A stretch of DNA of 64,000 bases from Kluyvera genomosp. 3 (lineage in GTDB: Bacteria; Pseudomonadota; Gammaproteobacteria; Enterobacterales; Enterobacteriaceae): contig CP022114.1 in NCBI GenBank assembly GCA_002211745.1, forward strand, positions 1,736,001-1,800,000. The letters run 5' to 3'. A program made the position numbers and the translations under genes. Positions 30,123 through 40,711 of this stretch are shown here, in pieces (the first letter of the stretch is position 1; each line of letters starts with the position of its first letter). The notes below the pieces were generated by a model. It made no database searches and was not told the DNA's origin. It was given only the letters and a program-made list of their open reading frames with translations.

Positions 30123-31703
30123 CTACACTTCGTAATCCCACTCTTCCTGCTGCGGCGGGATAATCTGCACTTTCTGTACCCTGTGGCTCTCGACCTGTAA
30201 GGTTTTCAGCGTCCACGGGCCAATCTGCACCTCTTCACCGGCTGTGGGAATGCGCTGCAGGTGTTCCATGAGCAGCCCGGCAATGGTGTGGTACTCGCGC
30301 TTTTCATCCAGCGGCAGCGGAACGTACTGCACCAGGTCTTCCAGCGGCATGTGGCCATTTGCCGTCCAGCTGCCGTCGGCATTTTTCTGGATGTCGTGGC
30401 GCGCATCAATCTCTTCAGCCTCGTTTGGCAGGTTACCGGCAATGGTCTCGGTCACGTCGCTTAAGGTCACAATCCCCTCGACCGAACCAAACTCATCCAC
30501 CACGAAGGCAAAGTGGGTTCGCGCGTTACGGAACTGTTCCAGCGCCGAGAGCAGCGGCAGCGCCTCCGGGAAGACCAGCGGCTGGCGGATCAGTACACGC
30601 AGATCCAGCGGCTCACCGCGCAGCGACTGCTGCAACAGATCGATGACGTGCACCACGCCGAGCAGATCTTCTTCGTCATCGCCGCCGGTTACCACCAGCC
30701 GGGTATGCTGGTTTTTCTCCAGCAGCGCGCGAATTTCGCTTTCCGGCGCGCTGAGGTCGATGTGCTCGATATCGTGACGTGAAGTCATGATACTGCTGAC
30801 CGTCCGCTGGTTAAGGTTGAGCACACGCTCAATCATCCGCCGTTCCTGCGGGTCGAAGATTTGCTGATCGTCCTGGTCCACCAGCAGCGAGGCAGTACCG
30901 ACATCCAGCTCGGCATCCTCTTTCTTGCCGCTCAGCAGGCGCATAACCGCCTCCGTCGTGCGGCTACGCAGCGACTGGTTAGCGGTGAGGAAGCGACGAC
31001 GGTTGAAGATAGCCAGCTGGTTTAAGAACTCGATCATTACCGAGAAACCGATAGCCGCGTACAGATAACCTTTAGGAATGACGAGGCCAAAGCCTTCCGC
31101 CACCAGGCTAAAGCCAATCATCAACAAGAAGCTCAGACACAGGATAACAATGGTCGGGTGGCTGTTCACAAAGCGGGTGAGCGCCTTACTGGCCAGCAGC
31201 ATCAGGCTGATGGCAATAATCACCGCCGCCATCATCACCGCCAGATGGTCGACCATGCCGACGGCAGTGATCACCGAGTCGAGCGAGAAAACGGCATCCA
31301 GCACCACAATCTGCGCCACTACGCCCCAGAAGCGCGCGCCGCGCCGCTGGGTAGGGTTATCGCTGTCTTTCCCTTCCAGCCGCTCGTTGAGCTCTACCGT
31401 GGCTTTAAAGAGCAGGAAGAAGCCGCCGACCAGCATAATAAGGTCGCGGGCGCTGAAGGTGAAATCACGGATGCTGAATAAAGGCTGGGTGAGCGTGACC
31501 AGCCACGAAATAGAGGCCAGCAGCAGAAGGCGCATCAGCATGGCCAGAATAAGCCCGGTGACGCGCGCGCGGTCGCGCTGGGTTGGCGGCAGCTTTTCCG
31601 CCAGGATGGCGATAAACACCAGATTATCAATTCCGAGAACCAGCTCAATGACGACCAGCGTCACGAGTCCCGCCCAAATAGAGGGATCGGCAATCCATTC
31701 CAT
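30123..31703 (-). CDS. yegH: YegH, TerC-like membrane protein with CBS pair and CorC domain
   Basis: Intact at 526 residues. The N-terminal 230 residues form seven or so membrane helices of the TerC family with the acidic metal-binding motifs [16 protein letters not shown] (residues 18-33) and [18 protein letters not shown] linker leads to two CBS motifs ([40 protein letters not shown]) and a C-terminal CorC/HlyC transporter-associated domain ([20 protein letters not shown]). Members are linked to metal homeostasis, possibly Mn2+ export during secretion; no direct role is proven for YegH. It is convergent with asmA and divergent from wza. Confidence 0.93.
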   Translation of the reverse strand: MEWIADPSIWAGLVTLVVIELVLGIDNLVFIAILAEKLPPTQRDRARVTGLILAMLMRLLLLASISWLVTLTQPLFSIRDFTFSARDLIMLVGGFFLLFKATVELNERLEGKDSDNPTQRRGARFWGVVAQIVVLDAVFSLDSVITAVGMVDHLAVMMAAVIIAISLMLLASKALTRFVNSHPTIVILCLSFLLMIGFSLVAEGFGLVIPKGYLYAAIGFSVMIEFLNQLAIFNRRRFLTANQSLRSRTTEAVMRLLSGKKEDAELDVGTASLLVDQDDQQIFDPQERRMIERVLNLNQRTVSSIMTSRHDIEHIDLSAPESEIRALLEKNQHTRLVVTGGDDEEDLLGVVHVIDLLQQSLRGEPLDLRVLIRQPLVFPEALPLLSALEQFRNARTHFAFVVDEFGSVEGIVTLSDVTETIAGNLPNEAEEIDARHDIQKNADGSWTANGHMPLEDLVQYVPLPLDEKREYHTIAGLLMEHLQRIPTAGEEVQIGPWTLKTLQVESHRVQKVQIIPPQQEEWDYEV

Positions 31704-31876
31704 ACGTTGGTTAAAACCTTATGTTACAAGACAAATTGATCATGGATAAAGCCGCGGCAAAATGCAACGTCTGCCTGTGATTTATCATGACAAAATCTAA
31801 GGATATTGTGAAAATAGGGGATAATATTCCCGTGAAATATTTGATGGTGAGAAACTCACTCTGTAATCTGTCAATA

Positions 31877-31926
31877 TAAAGAAATTCCTAAAAATACTCG
31901 ATTAATTAATCTTAATATTATTCTTA
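31877..31926 (+). promoter_or_regulatory. Two candidate RcsAB boxes upstream of wza
   Basis: TAAAGAAATTCCTA (31877-31890) and TAATATTATTCTTA (31913-31926) each match 11 of 14 positions of the RcsAB consensus TAAGAATATTCCTA. The first has the better right half. They lie 420-470 bases before wza, in the AT-rich 642-base interval between yegH and wza, at about the distance of the E. coli wza RcsAB box. RcsA/RcsB binding here switches on colanic acid synthesis. Confidence 0.6.
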
Positions 31927-32031
31927 AAAATATTTTTTAAGCGGCAGTTACCTTGCCTGCTATTCGCTTAACTGCAACAATTCTCCCGGTACTGAATGGA
32001 ATAGCCATTTATGTGCGTCATAAAATAGTCA

Positions 32032-32052
32032 TGCAGGGATGTTATCCCTGCA
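32032..32052 (+). promoter_or_regulatory. Hairpin in the wza leader
   Basis: TGCAGGGAT and ATCCCTGCA are perfect 9-bp arms with a three-base GTT loop, between the RcsAB-like boxes and the JUMPStart element. Followed by ATTATATAT. It could be an upstream terminator, an attenuator or an mRNA element; nothing in the sequence decides. Confidence 0.45.
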
Positions 32053-32121
32053 ATTATATATCCAGGAATATTCTCTATTCTTTTTATGAATGGGTGGGTT
32101 TCCTATAACAACATGATTTTT

Positions 32122-32160
32122 AGGTGAATTGGTAGCTGAAAGCCAAGGGCGGTAGCATGC
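32122..32160 (+). promoter_or_regulatory. JUMPStart element with ops site, colanic acid leader
   Basis: The segment AGGTGAATTGGTAGCTGAAA leading into AGCCAAGGGCGGTAGCATGC matches the JUMPStart consensus, and GGCGGTAGCATG (32148-32159) is the ops core. RNA polymerase pauses here and loads RfaH, allowing it to read the whole 23-kb operon without polarity. It lies 186 bases before wza. Confidence 0.9.
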
Positions 32161-32345
32161 CTGAAGGCGTGACGTAAAGCCTGAATTATTCTGTCAATAG
32201 CCTGCGGATGAATCCCAACTTTTTTAGGATATATGCCAGTTATATTCATCGGCAAATAAATGCATGGTGAGTTTACAGGTAATCAAATCGTACGGATTAA
32301 TATAATTCGCACAGGATAATTTTCTGCCAAAGTGATAAATAATCA

Positions 32346-33478
32346 ATGATGAAATCCAAACTAAAATTGATGCCATTATTGGTGTCGGTAAGCTTGATGA
32401 GTGGTTGCACCATACTTCCAGGCAGCAATATGTCTACCTATGGAAAAGATGTGATTAAGCAGCAGGATGCTGATTATGACATTGGCCGGATGGTGAATGT
32501 TTATCCGCTGACCCCGCGACTGATTGAACAATTACGCCCACGTCCCAACGTCGCGCAACCGAACATGTCGCTGGATCAGGAGTTAAGCAATTACCAGTAT
32601 CGCGTCGGTTCAGGCGACGTGCTGAACGTCACGGTGTGGGATCACCCGGAGTTAACCACCCGGCGGGGCAGTACCGTAGCTCCAGCGATACCGGTAACTG
32701 GGTCCAGCCGGACGGCACCATTTTCTATCCCTATATTGGCAAAGTGCAGGTGAAAGGGCGCACGCTGGCGGAAATTCGCCAGACCATTACCCAACGTCTT
32801 GCCGCCTACATCACCGACCCGCAGGTCGACGTGAACGTTGCCGCCTTCCGTTCGCAAAAAGTGTATGTCTCCGGGCAGGTGAACAAATCCGGCCAGCAGG
32901 CTATCACCAACGTGCCGCTGACGGTACTGGACGCGATCAACGCGGCGGGTGGCCTGAGCGAACTGGCCGACTGGCGCAACGTAGTGCTGACTCACGATGG
33001 CAAAGAACAGCGCATTTCAGTGCAGGCGTTGATGCAAAACGGCGATCTGAGCCAGAACCGTTTGCTCTATCCGGGCGATATCCTCTTCGTACCGCGTAAC
33101 GATGATCTCAAGGTCTTCGTGATGGGCGAAGTGAAAAAACAGAGCACCCTCAAAATGGACTTCAGCGGCATGACGCTGACCGAAGCGCTCGGCCAGGCGG
33201 AAGGCATCGACCTGACGACCTCTAATGCCAGCGGTATCTTCGTGATTCGTCCAACCAAAGCGGGCAACAACGGCAAGATGGCCAACATCTATCAGTTGGA
33301 TATGTCCGATGCGACCTCACTGGTCATGGCAACCAACTTTATTCTCCAGCCGTATGACGTGGTTTACGTCACCACCGCACCGGTTGCTCGCTGGAACCGT
33401 CTGATCAACCAACTGTTGCCGACCATCAGTGGCGTTCGCTACATGACCGATTCGGCGAAAGACATTCATACCTGGTAA
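32346..33478 (+). CDS. wza: Colanic acid outer-membrane exporter Wza
   Basis: Octameric lipoprotein that forms the outer-membrane pore for colanic acid. The signal [21 protein letters not shown] carries the lipobox LMSGC with the acylated Cys at residue 21. The polysaccharide-export motif follows in [20 protein letters not shown]; ring domains include [20 protein letters not shown]. The C-terminus ends in the amphipathic barrel helix [21 protein letters not shown] lost base near 32663 ([22 protein letters not shown]) splits the frame. Length 378-379, as in E. coli. A second ATG follows at once, so the start may be either. Confidence 0.96.
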
Positions 33479-33483
33479 CCGTC

Positions 33484-33924
33484 ATGTTTAACAAAATTCT
33501 TGTGGTTTGCGTGGGAACATCTGTCGTTCCCCACGGCGGAAAGGCTGCTACGCAGCCATCTGCCGTCATTGACCGTCGAATCGGCGGGCTGGGAGCATTA
33601 GTGGGTAAAGCGGCGGATGAACGCGCCGCGAGCGTTGCCGCCGAGCACGCGATTTCGCTGGAAGGGCACTGCGCGCGACAAATCTCTGGCCGTATGTGTC
33701 GTGAGTACGATCTGATTCTGGCGATGGAAAAACGTCATGTCGCCACCCTGCATGAAATGGCGCCGGAGATGCGCGGCAAGGTCATGCTGTTTGGTCATTG
33801 GGATAACGAACGTGAGATTCCCGATCCGTATCGCAAAAGCCGGGAGGCATTTGAAGCGGTGTACCAGTTACTCGACAGGTCTGCCAGCCAGTGGGCGCAG
33901 GCACTGAAAGCACAGCAGGGATAA
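33484..33924 (+). CDS. wzb: Low-molecular-weight protein-tyrosine phosphatase Wzb
   Basis: Dephosphorylates the tyrosine kinase Wzc. The frame is open, but residues 12-36 read TSVVPHGGKAATQPSAVIDR instead of the expected P-loop. Adding one G after GTGGG (near 33514), one C in TTCCCCAC (near 33530) and one G in GCGGGCTGG (near 33592) gives VCVGNICRSPTAERLLRSHL, with the CX5R signature, and then SAGLGALVGKA. The three losses cancel, so no stop reveals them. The general-acid Asp is in NEREIPDPYRKS. Length 146, one short of E. coli. Taken literally, the enzyme would lack its active site. Confidence 0.93.
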   Translation: MFNKILVVCVGTSVVPHGGKAATQPSAVIDRRIGGLGALVGKAADERAASVAAEHAISLEGHCARQISGRMCREYDLILAMEKRHVATLHEMAPEMRGKVMLFGHWDNEREIPDPYRKSREAFEAVYQLLDRSASQWAQALKAQQG

Positions 33925-33926
33925 CC

Positions 33927-36084
33927 ATGACAGATAAAGTAAAACAGATAAGCCCATCGGTCTCGGGCAACGATGAGATCGACATTGGTCGCCTGGTGGG
34001 CACCGTGGTGGAAGCCAAATGGTGGGTCATCGGCATTACCGCCCTGTTTGCCGCGCTGGCGATTGTCTACGCGCTGTTCGCCACGCCGATTTACAGCGCC
34101 GACGCACTGGTGCGCATTGAGCAAAATCAGGGCAGCGCGCTGGTGCAGGATATCAGCAATGCGCTCACCAGCAAGCCGCCGGCCTCCGAGGCGGAAATCC
34201 AGATGATCACCTCGCGTATGGTGCTCGGGAAAACCGTTGAGGATCTGGGCTGGATATTGCCGTGAGCAAAAACACCTTTCCGATTCTGGGGCGGGCTGGG
34301 AACGGCTGATGGCCGCCAGAATGAGACGGTGAAGGTCAGCGCCTTTAATCGCCCGGCCTCGATGGCCGACAGCACCTTTACGCTGGAGGTTATCAACCCA
34401 ACGCGTTATCGCCTGAGCAACGACGACGGCTTTAGCGCAGAAGGGAAGGTAGGGGAGACGCTGAATAAAGGCGGCGTTTCGCTGCTGGTTACCGGGATCG
34501 CCGCCCACGATGGCGCGAGTTTTACCGTCACCAAATATTCAACATTGGGGATGATCAATAACCTGCAAAATAGCCTGAGCGTCACCGAGGATGGTAAAGA
34601 GTCCGGCGTGCTGACGCTCACGATGGTGGGTGAAGACAAAGATCAGATCCGCGACATCCTCAACAGTATCGCCAACAACTACGTGGCGCAGAACGTGGCG
34701 CGCAAATCGGAAGAAGCCGCGAAAAGCCTCGAGTTCCTCGAAGTGCAGCTGCCACAGGTGCGCAGCCAGTTGGACGTGGCGGAAAACAAACTGAATACCT
34801 ACCGTCAGCAGCAAGACTCCGTAGACCTGCCGCTGGAAGCGAAATCGGTGCTCGATTCGATGGTGAACATCGACGCGCAGCTGAACGAGCTGACGTTCCG
34901 CGAAGCGGAAATCTCCAAGCTGTATACCCGAATCCACCCGGCCTATCGCACGTTGCTGGAAAAACGCCGGGCGCTGGAAGAAGAGAAGGCCAAGCTGAGC
35001 AAACGCGTGACGGCGATGCCGAAAACCCAGCAGGAGATTGTACGCCTGACCCGTGACGTGGAGTCTGGTCAACAGGTTTATATGCAACTGCTGAATAAAC
35101 AGCAGGAGCTGAAAATCACCCGGGCGAGCACCGTCGGCGATGTGCGGATTGTCGACCCGGCAATTACTCAGCCGGGGGTGGTGAAGCCGAAGAAAGCGTT
35201 GATCGTGCTGGGCAGCATTATTCTTGGCCTGATGTTGTCGATCGTCGGCGTGCTGCTGCGCTCGCTGTTTAACCGTGGTATCGAAAGCCCACAGGTGCTC
35301 GAAGAGCATGGCATCAATGTTTATGCCAGCATTCCGCTCTCCGAGTGGCAAAAATCGCGCGATAGCGTGAAGAGCGTCAACGGTGTGAAGCGCTATAAGC
35401 AAAGCCAGCTGCTGGCGGTGGGTAACCCGACCGACCTGGCGATCGAAGCCATTCGCAGCCTGCGCACCAGCCTGCACTTCGCCATGATGCAGGCGCCGAA
35501 CAACGTGCTGATGATGACCGGGTTAGCCCGTCTATCGGTAAAACCTTCGTCTGCGCCAACCTGGCGGCGGTGATCAGCCAGACCATAAGCGCGTACTGAT
35601 GATCGACTGCGATATGCGTAAAGGCTATTCCCACGAACTGCTCGGCACCACTAATGATAACGGCCTGTCCGAGGTACTGGTGGGGAAAGCGACGTTTGAA
35701 AGCAGCGCGAAACGGACGTCGGTCGCCAACTTTGACCTGATCCCGCGCGGGCAGATTCCGCCAAATCCGTCGGAGCTGTTGATGGCCGAGCGCTTTAGCG
35801 AGCTGCTGAAGTGGGGTTCAGCGAACTATGACCTGGTGCTGATCGATACGCCGCCGATTCTCGCGGTCACCGATGCCGCTATCGTGGGTCGCCACGCGGG
35901 CACCACCTTGATGGTCACGCGCTATGCGGTTAACACCCTGAAGGAAGTGGAAACCAGCCTGAGCCGCTTTGAGCAGAATGGCATTGCGGTGAAAGGGGTG
36001 ATCCTCAACTCGATCTTCCGCCGCGCGACGGGATACCAGGATTACGGGTACTACGAGTACGAGTATCAGTCGGATTCGAAATAA
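33927..36084 (+). CDS. wzc: Tyrosine autokinase/co-polymerase Wzc
   Basis: Inner-membrane polysaccharide co-polymerase that controls chain length and export. Membrane helices lie near residues 31-50 (WWVIGITALFAALAIVYALF) and 425-445 (ALIVLGSIILGLMLSIVGVL), with a coiled periplasmic stretch between. The BY-kinase domain has Walker A (GVSPSIGKT, broken by a lost G near 35524), Walker A' (VLMIDCDMRKG) and Walker B (LVLIDTPPILAV). The C-terminal tyrosine cluster is YQDYGYYEYEYQ. Further breaks near 34250, 34295 and 35577. Start MTDKVKQ at 33927, directly after the wzb stop; restored length is about 720 residues. Confidence 0.96.
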
Positions 36085-36090
36085 TAGCAT

Positions 36091-36174
36091 CCCCTCACCC
36101 CGGCCCTCTCCCAAAGGGCGAGGGAGAAAACCGAACGGTCCCCTCTCCCTATGGGAGAGGGTTAGGGTGAGGGG
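36091..36174. repeat. CCCTCACCC...GGGTGAGGG intergenic inverted-repeat element, copy 1
   Basis: The element runs from CCCCTCACCCCGGCCCTCTC to GGGAGAGGGTTAGGGTGAGG, with mirror-image ends and two internal hairpins around a CCGAACG core. It fills the wzc-wcaA gap. A second copy in the opposite orientation lies at 47998-48102. Similar GC-rich intergenic repeats are common in enterobacterial genomes; I do not know a firm name for this one. Confidence 0.85.
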
Positions 36175-36207
36175 AACAACCGCTCAAACGCTTATTCGGG
36201 ATATACC

Positions 36208-37050
36208 ATGACAACAGACAACCCGTTGATCTCCATTTATATGCCGACCTGGAACCGACAGCAGCTGGCCATTCGCGCCATCAAATCGGTACTGCGTCAG
36301 GACTATCCTCACTGGGAAATGATTATCGTCGATGACTGCTCCAGCAGCTACGAGCAGCTTCAGCAGTTTGTCATCGAACTCAACGATCGCCGCGTACAGT
36401 ACACGCGCAACGATTTTAACTCCGGAGCATGCGCGGTACGTAATCAGGCCATTCTGCAGGCCAAAGGGCAGTTTATCACCGGTATTGATGATGACGATGA
36501 GTGGACATCCAACCGCCTTTCGCTGTTTCTCGAACATAAACAGCAATTGATGGATCACGCCTTTTTATACGCCGATGACTACGTCTGCGAAGGGGAGGTG
36601 TACTCGCAGCCTGCCAGCCTGCCGTTGTACCCGAAATCGCCGTTCTCCCGTCAGTTGTTCTATAAACGCAACATCATTGGTAATCAGGTGTTTAGCTGGG
36701 CTTGGCGTTTTAAAGAAAGCCTGTTTGATATCGAACTGAAGGCGGCGCAGGACTACGATATTTTCCTGCGCATGGTGGTGGCCTATGGCGAGCCGTGGAA
36801 GATTGAAGCCGCTACGCAGATTCTGCACATCAACCACGGTGAAATGCAGATCACCTCGTCACCCAAAAAGTTTTCCGGCTACTTCAGCTTCTACCGCAAG
36901 CACAAAGAGAAGTTTGATCGGGCGAGTAAGAAGTATCAGCTGTTCACGCTCTATCAAATTCGTAATAAGCGCATGACCTGGAAGACGTTTCTGACGCTGC
37001 TGTCGGTGCGCAACGGCAAACGCTGGGTCGACGGACTGCGGAGTAAATGA
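36208..37050 (+). CDS. wcaA: Colanic acid glycosyltransferase WcaA (GT2)
   Basis: Intact family 2 glycosyltransferase, 280 residues, nearly identical in layout to E. coli WcaA. The nucleotide-sugar site begins LISIYMPTWNRQQLAIRAIK, the DDC in IIVDDCSSSYEQL and the DXD motif in GIDDDDEWTSNR. Adds one of the repeat-unit sugars on the cytoplasmic face; which one is still assigned indirectly. The stop overlaps the wcaB start (ATGA). Confidence 0.95.
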   Translation: MTTDNPLISIYMPTWNRQQLAIRAIKSVLRQDYPHWEMIIVDDCSSSYEQLQQFVIELNDRRVQYTRNDFNSGACAVRNQAILQAKGQFITGIDDDDEWTSNRLSLFLEHKQQLMDHAFLYADDYVCEGEVYSQPASLPLYPKSPFSRQLFYKRNIIGNQVFSWAWRFKESLFDIELKAAQDYDIFLRMVVAYGEPWKIEAATQILHINHGEMQITSSPKKFSGYFSFYRKHKEKFDRASKKYQLFTLYQIRNKRMTWKTFLTLLSVRNGKRWVDGLRSK

Positions 37051-37540
37051 TGCTACTGGAAGATTTACGCGCCAACAGCTGGAGCCTGCGCCCTTGCTGC
37101 ATGGTGATCGCCTACCGTGTGGCTCATTTTTGCTCGGTGTGGCGCAAGAAAAATGTGCTGAACAACCTGTGGGCGGCGCCGGTGCTGGTGCTGTACCGCA
37201 TCATCACCGAATGTTTCTTCGGCTATGAAATCCAGGCGGCGGCGACCATTGGCCGACGTTTCACCATCCACCACGGCTATGCCGTGGTGATCAATAAAAA
37301 CGTGGTGGCGGGAGACGATTTCACGATTCGTCACGGCATCACTATCGGCAATCGCGGCCCGGAGAGTCTGGCGTGCCCAAGGATTGGGGATGGCGTTGAG
37401 CTGGGGCCAACGTGGTGATTATCGGCGGCATTACCATCGGTAACCACGTGACCATTGGCGCGGGCAGCGTGGTGCTGGACGACGTTCCGGACCATGCGCT
37501 GGTGGTGGGCGAAAAAGCGCGAGTGAAGGTAATCAAATGA
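37047..37540 (+). CDS. wcaB: Colanic acid acetyltransferase WcaB
   Basis: Left-handed beta-helix hexapeptide acetyltransferase of the serine-acetyltransferase type. It begins MMLLEDLRANSWSLRPCCMV; the hexapeptide repeats start at TIGRRFTIHHGYAVVINKNV and continue DDFTIRHGITIGNRG. A lost base near 37408 shifts the frame between GDGVELG and NVVIIGGITIGNHVTIGAGS. The C-terminus VVGEKARVKVIK ends at the TGA at 37538-37540, overlapping wcaC. About 165 residues (E. coli 162). Presumably O-acetylates colanic acid sugars with acetyl-CoA. Confidence 0.94.
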
Positions 37541-38752
37541 ATATTCTGCAATTTAACGTCCGTCTGGCCGAAGGCGGCGCGGCGGCGTGGCGCTGGATCT
37601 GCATCAGCGCGCACTCCGTCAGGGTCTGTCGTCAAAATTTGTCTACGGCTATGGCAAAGGCGGTAAGAAGAGCGTCAGCCATGACCGTTATCCGCAGGTG
37701 GTGAAGCAGACCGGACGGTTAACCTCAATGGCGAACCTGGCGCTGTTCCGCCTGTTTAACCGCGATGTGTTTGGCAACCTCAATAACCTGTATCGCCAGG
37801 TCACCCGTACTGACGGCCCGGTGGTACTGCATTTTCACGTTATGCACAGCTACTGGCTGAATCTGGCGGATGTGGTGAACTTCTGCGAACGGGTGAAGGC
37901 GCATAAAAGCGATGCGACGTTTATCTGGACGCTGCACGATCACTGGAGCGTGACCGGGCGCTGTGCCTTTCTTGACGGCTGCGAAGGCTGGAAAAGCGGC
38001 TGTCAGAAGTGCCCAACGTTGAGTAACTACCCGCCGGTGAAGGTCGATCGCGCACATGCGCTGGTCGATGAAAAACGTCAACTTTTCCGCCAGATGCTGG
38101 CGCTCGGCTGCCGTTTTATTTCACCCAGTCAGCATGTTGCCGAGGCCTTTAACAGTCTCTACGGCGCAGGGCGCTGCCAGATTATCAATAACGGTATCGA
38201 CGTCGCCACCGAAGCGATTCTTGCCGAGCTGACGCCGGTAAAACGCTTCTCCTCGCGGCCTAAAATCGCCGTGGTGGCACACGACCTGCGCTATGACGGG
38301 AAAACCAACCAGCAGCTGGTGCGCGATATTATCGCGCTGGGCGATAAGGTCGAGGTCCATACCTTTGGTAAGTTCTCGCCGTTTGAGGGCAGCAACGTGG
38401 TGAACCACGGTTTTCTGACCGATAAACGCCAACTGATGAGCGAACTGAACCCGCTGGACGCGCTGCTGTTTAGCTCGCGGGTAGATAATTACCCGCTGAT
38501 TCTGTGCGAAGCGTTATCGATTGGCGTGCCGGTCATTGCTACCATAGTGAGGCGGCAAAAGAGGTGCTGGCAAAATCCGGCGGCCATACGGTGGATGAGG
38601 CCGAGGTGCTCACCCTGGTACAGCAACCGAAAGCGGAGATCGCCGAGCAGATTTTTGGCACCACGCTGGAGAACTTTAGCGCGCGAAGCCGCAAAGCTTA
38701 CAGCGGACAACAGATGCTGGAGGAATATGTCTCGTTCTATCAGAGTCTGTAG
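37537..38752 (+). CDS. wcaC: Colanic acid glycosyltransferase WcaC (GT4)
   Basis: Cytoplasmic GT-B glycosyltransferase. It starts MNILQFNVRLAEGGAA at the ATGA overlap with wcaB. After a lost G near 37580 the long frame continues VALDLHQRALRQGLSSKFVY. The C-terminal nucleotide-sugar motif is split by a break near 38545: VDNYPLILCEALSIGVPVIA and then EAAKEVLAKSGGHTVDEAE. About 405 residues, as in E. coli. The stop overlaps wcaD by 26 bases, a normal feature of this pair. Confidence 0.94.
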
Positions 38753-39947
38753 CTATCTGCTGCTGCCGTTAATCTACCTGTTGGTTAACGTGAAGCTGGC
38801 GCAGCTGGGGAGAGCTTCCCCATTACCATTGTGACGTTCCTTCCGCTGTTGCTGCTGTTGTTTGTTGAACGCATTAATCTGAAAAAACTGATGATTGCCC
38901 TCGGGCTGGGCGTGGGATTGACGCTGTTCAACTATCTGTTTGGACAATCGCTGGACCCAGCAAATACGTCACCTCGACGATGCTGTTTGTCTATATCGTG
39001 ATCATTATCGGCATGGTCTGGAGCATTCGCTTCAAAACCATTTCGCCGCATAACCACCGTAAGATCCTGCGTTTTTTCTATGTGGTGATTACCCTGGTGG
39101 TGGCGCTGGCGGCGCTGGAGATGGCGCAGATTATTCTCACCGGCGGCAGCAGTTTGATAGCGACGATTTCGAAATATCTTATTTACAGTAATAGCTATGT
39201 GCTGAATTTTATCAAATTCGGTGGAAAGCGAACCACTGCGTTATATTTCGAACCGGCATTTTTTGCTCTGGCATTAATCTCAATTTGGCTTTGCATCAAA
39301 CAGTTTGGTATCAAAACCCGAAGTCTGATGCTATGATTCTGGCAGGGATAATTCTTTCTGGATCGTTTTCTGGGGTTATGACATTTATCCTGTTCTATCT
39401 GCTGGAGTGGGCTTTCCAGTACCTGAACAAAGAAGCGATCAAGAAAAAGTTACCGTTGGCGATTATCTCATTAGGCGCATTTTTTATCGGTCTGGTGTTT
39501 GCATTTCCCTATATTGCCGAGCGTATTGGTGATTTAGGAACGGAAGGATCGTCATCGTATTACCGTATAATTGGTCCATTGGTGATGGTCGGTTATTCAT
39601 TAACCAGCATTGATGGGGTCGTACGTTTTGGCTCTCTTTACGAATATGTTGCATCATTCGGAATATTTAACGGTGCGGATGTCGGTAAAACCATAGACAA
39701 TGGTCTGTATCTGTTAATGATTTATTTTTCGTGGTTCGCTGTAATATTAACGGCTGGGTATCTGTACTACGTATTTAAAATGTTCATTAACGCTTTTGGG
39801 AATAATCGTAATTTCGCCGTGCAGCTGTATCTTTTCACGCCGATATCATTATTTTTTACCGGTTCGATATTTAGTCCGGAATATGCATTTTTAATTGTTT
39901 GTCCTTTTATTCTGCGTAAAGCGCTGAATATTGCTGACAGCAGATGA
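38727..39947 (+). CDS. wcaD: Colanic acid polymerase WcaD (Wzy-type)
   Basis: Multispanning inner-membrane protein that polymerises the repeat units on the periplasmic side. The ATG at 38727 gives MSRSIRVCSYLLLPLIYLLV, overlapping the end of wcaC. Many hydrophobic helices follow, for example MLFVYIVIIIGMVWSIRF, and a periplasmic loop with YSNSYVLNFIKFGGKRTTAL. Breaks near 38812, 38960 and 39315 divide it. The C-terminus IFSPEYAFLIVCPFILRKAL matches E. coli WcaD; restored length is about 407. Base composition is more AT-rich toward its 3' end than in its neighbours. Confidence 0.93.
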
Positions 39948-39955
39948 GGTGAAGC

Positions 39956-40702
39956 ATGTTGTTAAGCGTGGTTACCGTCGCGTTTCGTAACGTTGATGGC
40001 GTGGTGAAAACCTGGCGTTCTCTGGCCCATCTGGCAAACGATCCCAGCCTCACTTTCGAGTGGATTGTGGTGGATGGCGGTTCTAACGATGGCACCGCAG
40101 AGTTCCTCGAAAAACGTAACGGCCAGTACCACTTACGCTACGTCAGCGAACCGGATAAAGGGCTTTACGATGCGATGAACAAAGGCATCCGCATGGCGCA
40201 GGGCAAGTTTGTGCTGTTTCTGAATTCCGGCGACAGCTTTCATCCGGATGTGTCGCAGTTCGTCCGTCAGCTGCGCGGTAAAAGCGACGATGCCATGTAC
40301 CTTGGCGATGCAATGCTGGACTTTGGCGACGGCACCCAGATTCGCCGTAGCGCTAAGCAGGGTTGGTATATTTATCACAGCCTACCGGCTAGCCATCAGG
40401 CTATTTTCTTCCCGCTGCGTGGGCTGAAAAATCATCCTTATGATGTGCAGTATCGTGTCTCTTCTGATTATGCGCTGGCGGCCCGGATGTATAAGTCGGG
40501 ATATGCCTTCAAGCGTATTAAAGGGCTGGTGTCGGAATTTTCAATGGGCGGCGTGTCCACCACCAATAATCTACAGTTGTGCCAGGATGCAAAAAAAGTG
40601 CAGCGTGAAATATTACGTATGCCGGGCCTGCTTGCAGAATTATCTTATTTATTACGTCTGCGCACAACGGGGAAAGCAAAAGCCTTATATCACAAAGCAT
40701 AA
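39956..40702 (+). CDS. wcaE: Colanic acid glycosyltransferase WcaE (GT2)
   Basis: Intact 248-residue family 2 glycosyltransferase. [20 protein letters not shown] starts the Rossmann-like fold, [14 protein letters not shown] binds the nucleotide, and [12 protein letters not shown] is the DXD-equivalent region. Adds a sugar of the colanic acid repeat on the cytoplasmic side; the exact step is assigned from E. coli work and context. It lies 8 bases after wcaD and 9 before wcaF. Confidence 0.95.
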   Translation: MLLSVVTVAFRNVDGVVKTWRSLAHLANDPSLTFEWIVVDGGSNDGTAEFLEKRNGQYHLRYVSEPDKGLYDAMNKGIRMAQGKFVLFLNSGDSFHPDVSQFVRQLRGKSDDAMYLGDAMLDFGDGTQIRRSAKQGWYIYHSLPASHQAIFFPLRGLKNHPYDVQYRVSSDYALAARMYKSGYAFKRIKGLVSEFSMGGVSTTNNLQLCQDAKKVQREILRMPGLLAELSYLLRLRTTGKAKALYHKA

Positions 40703-40711
40703 GGATACCAA

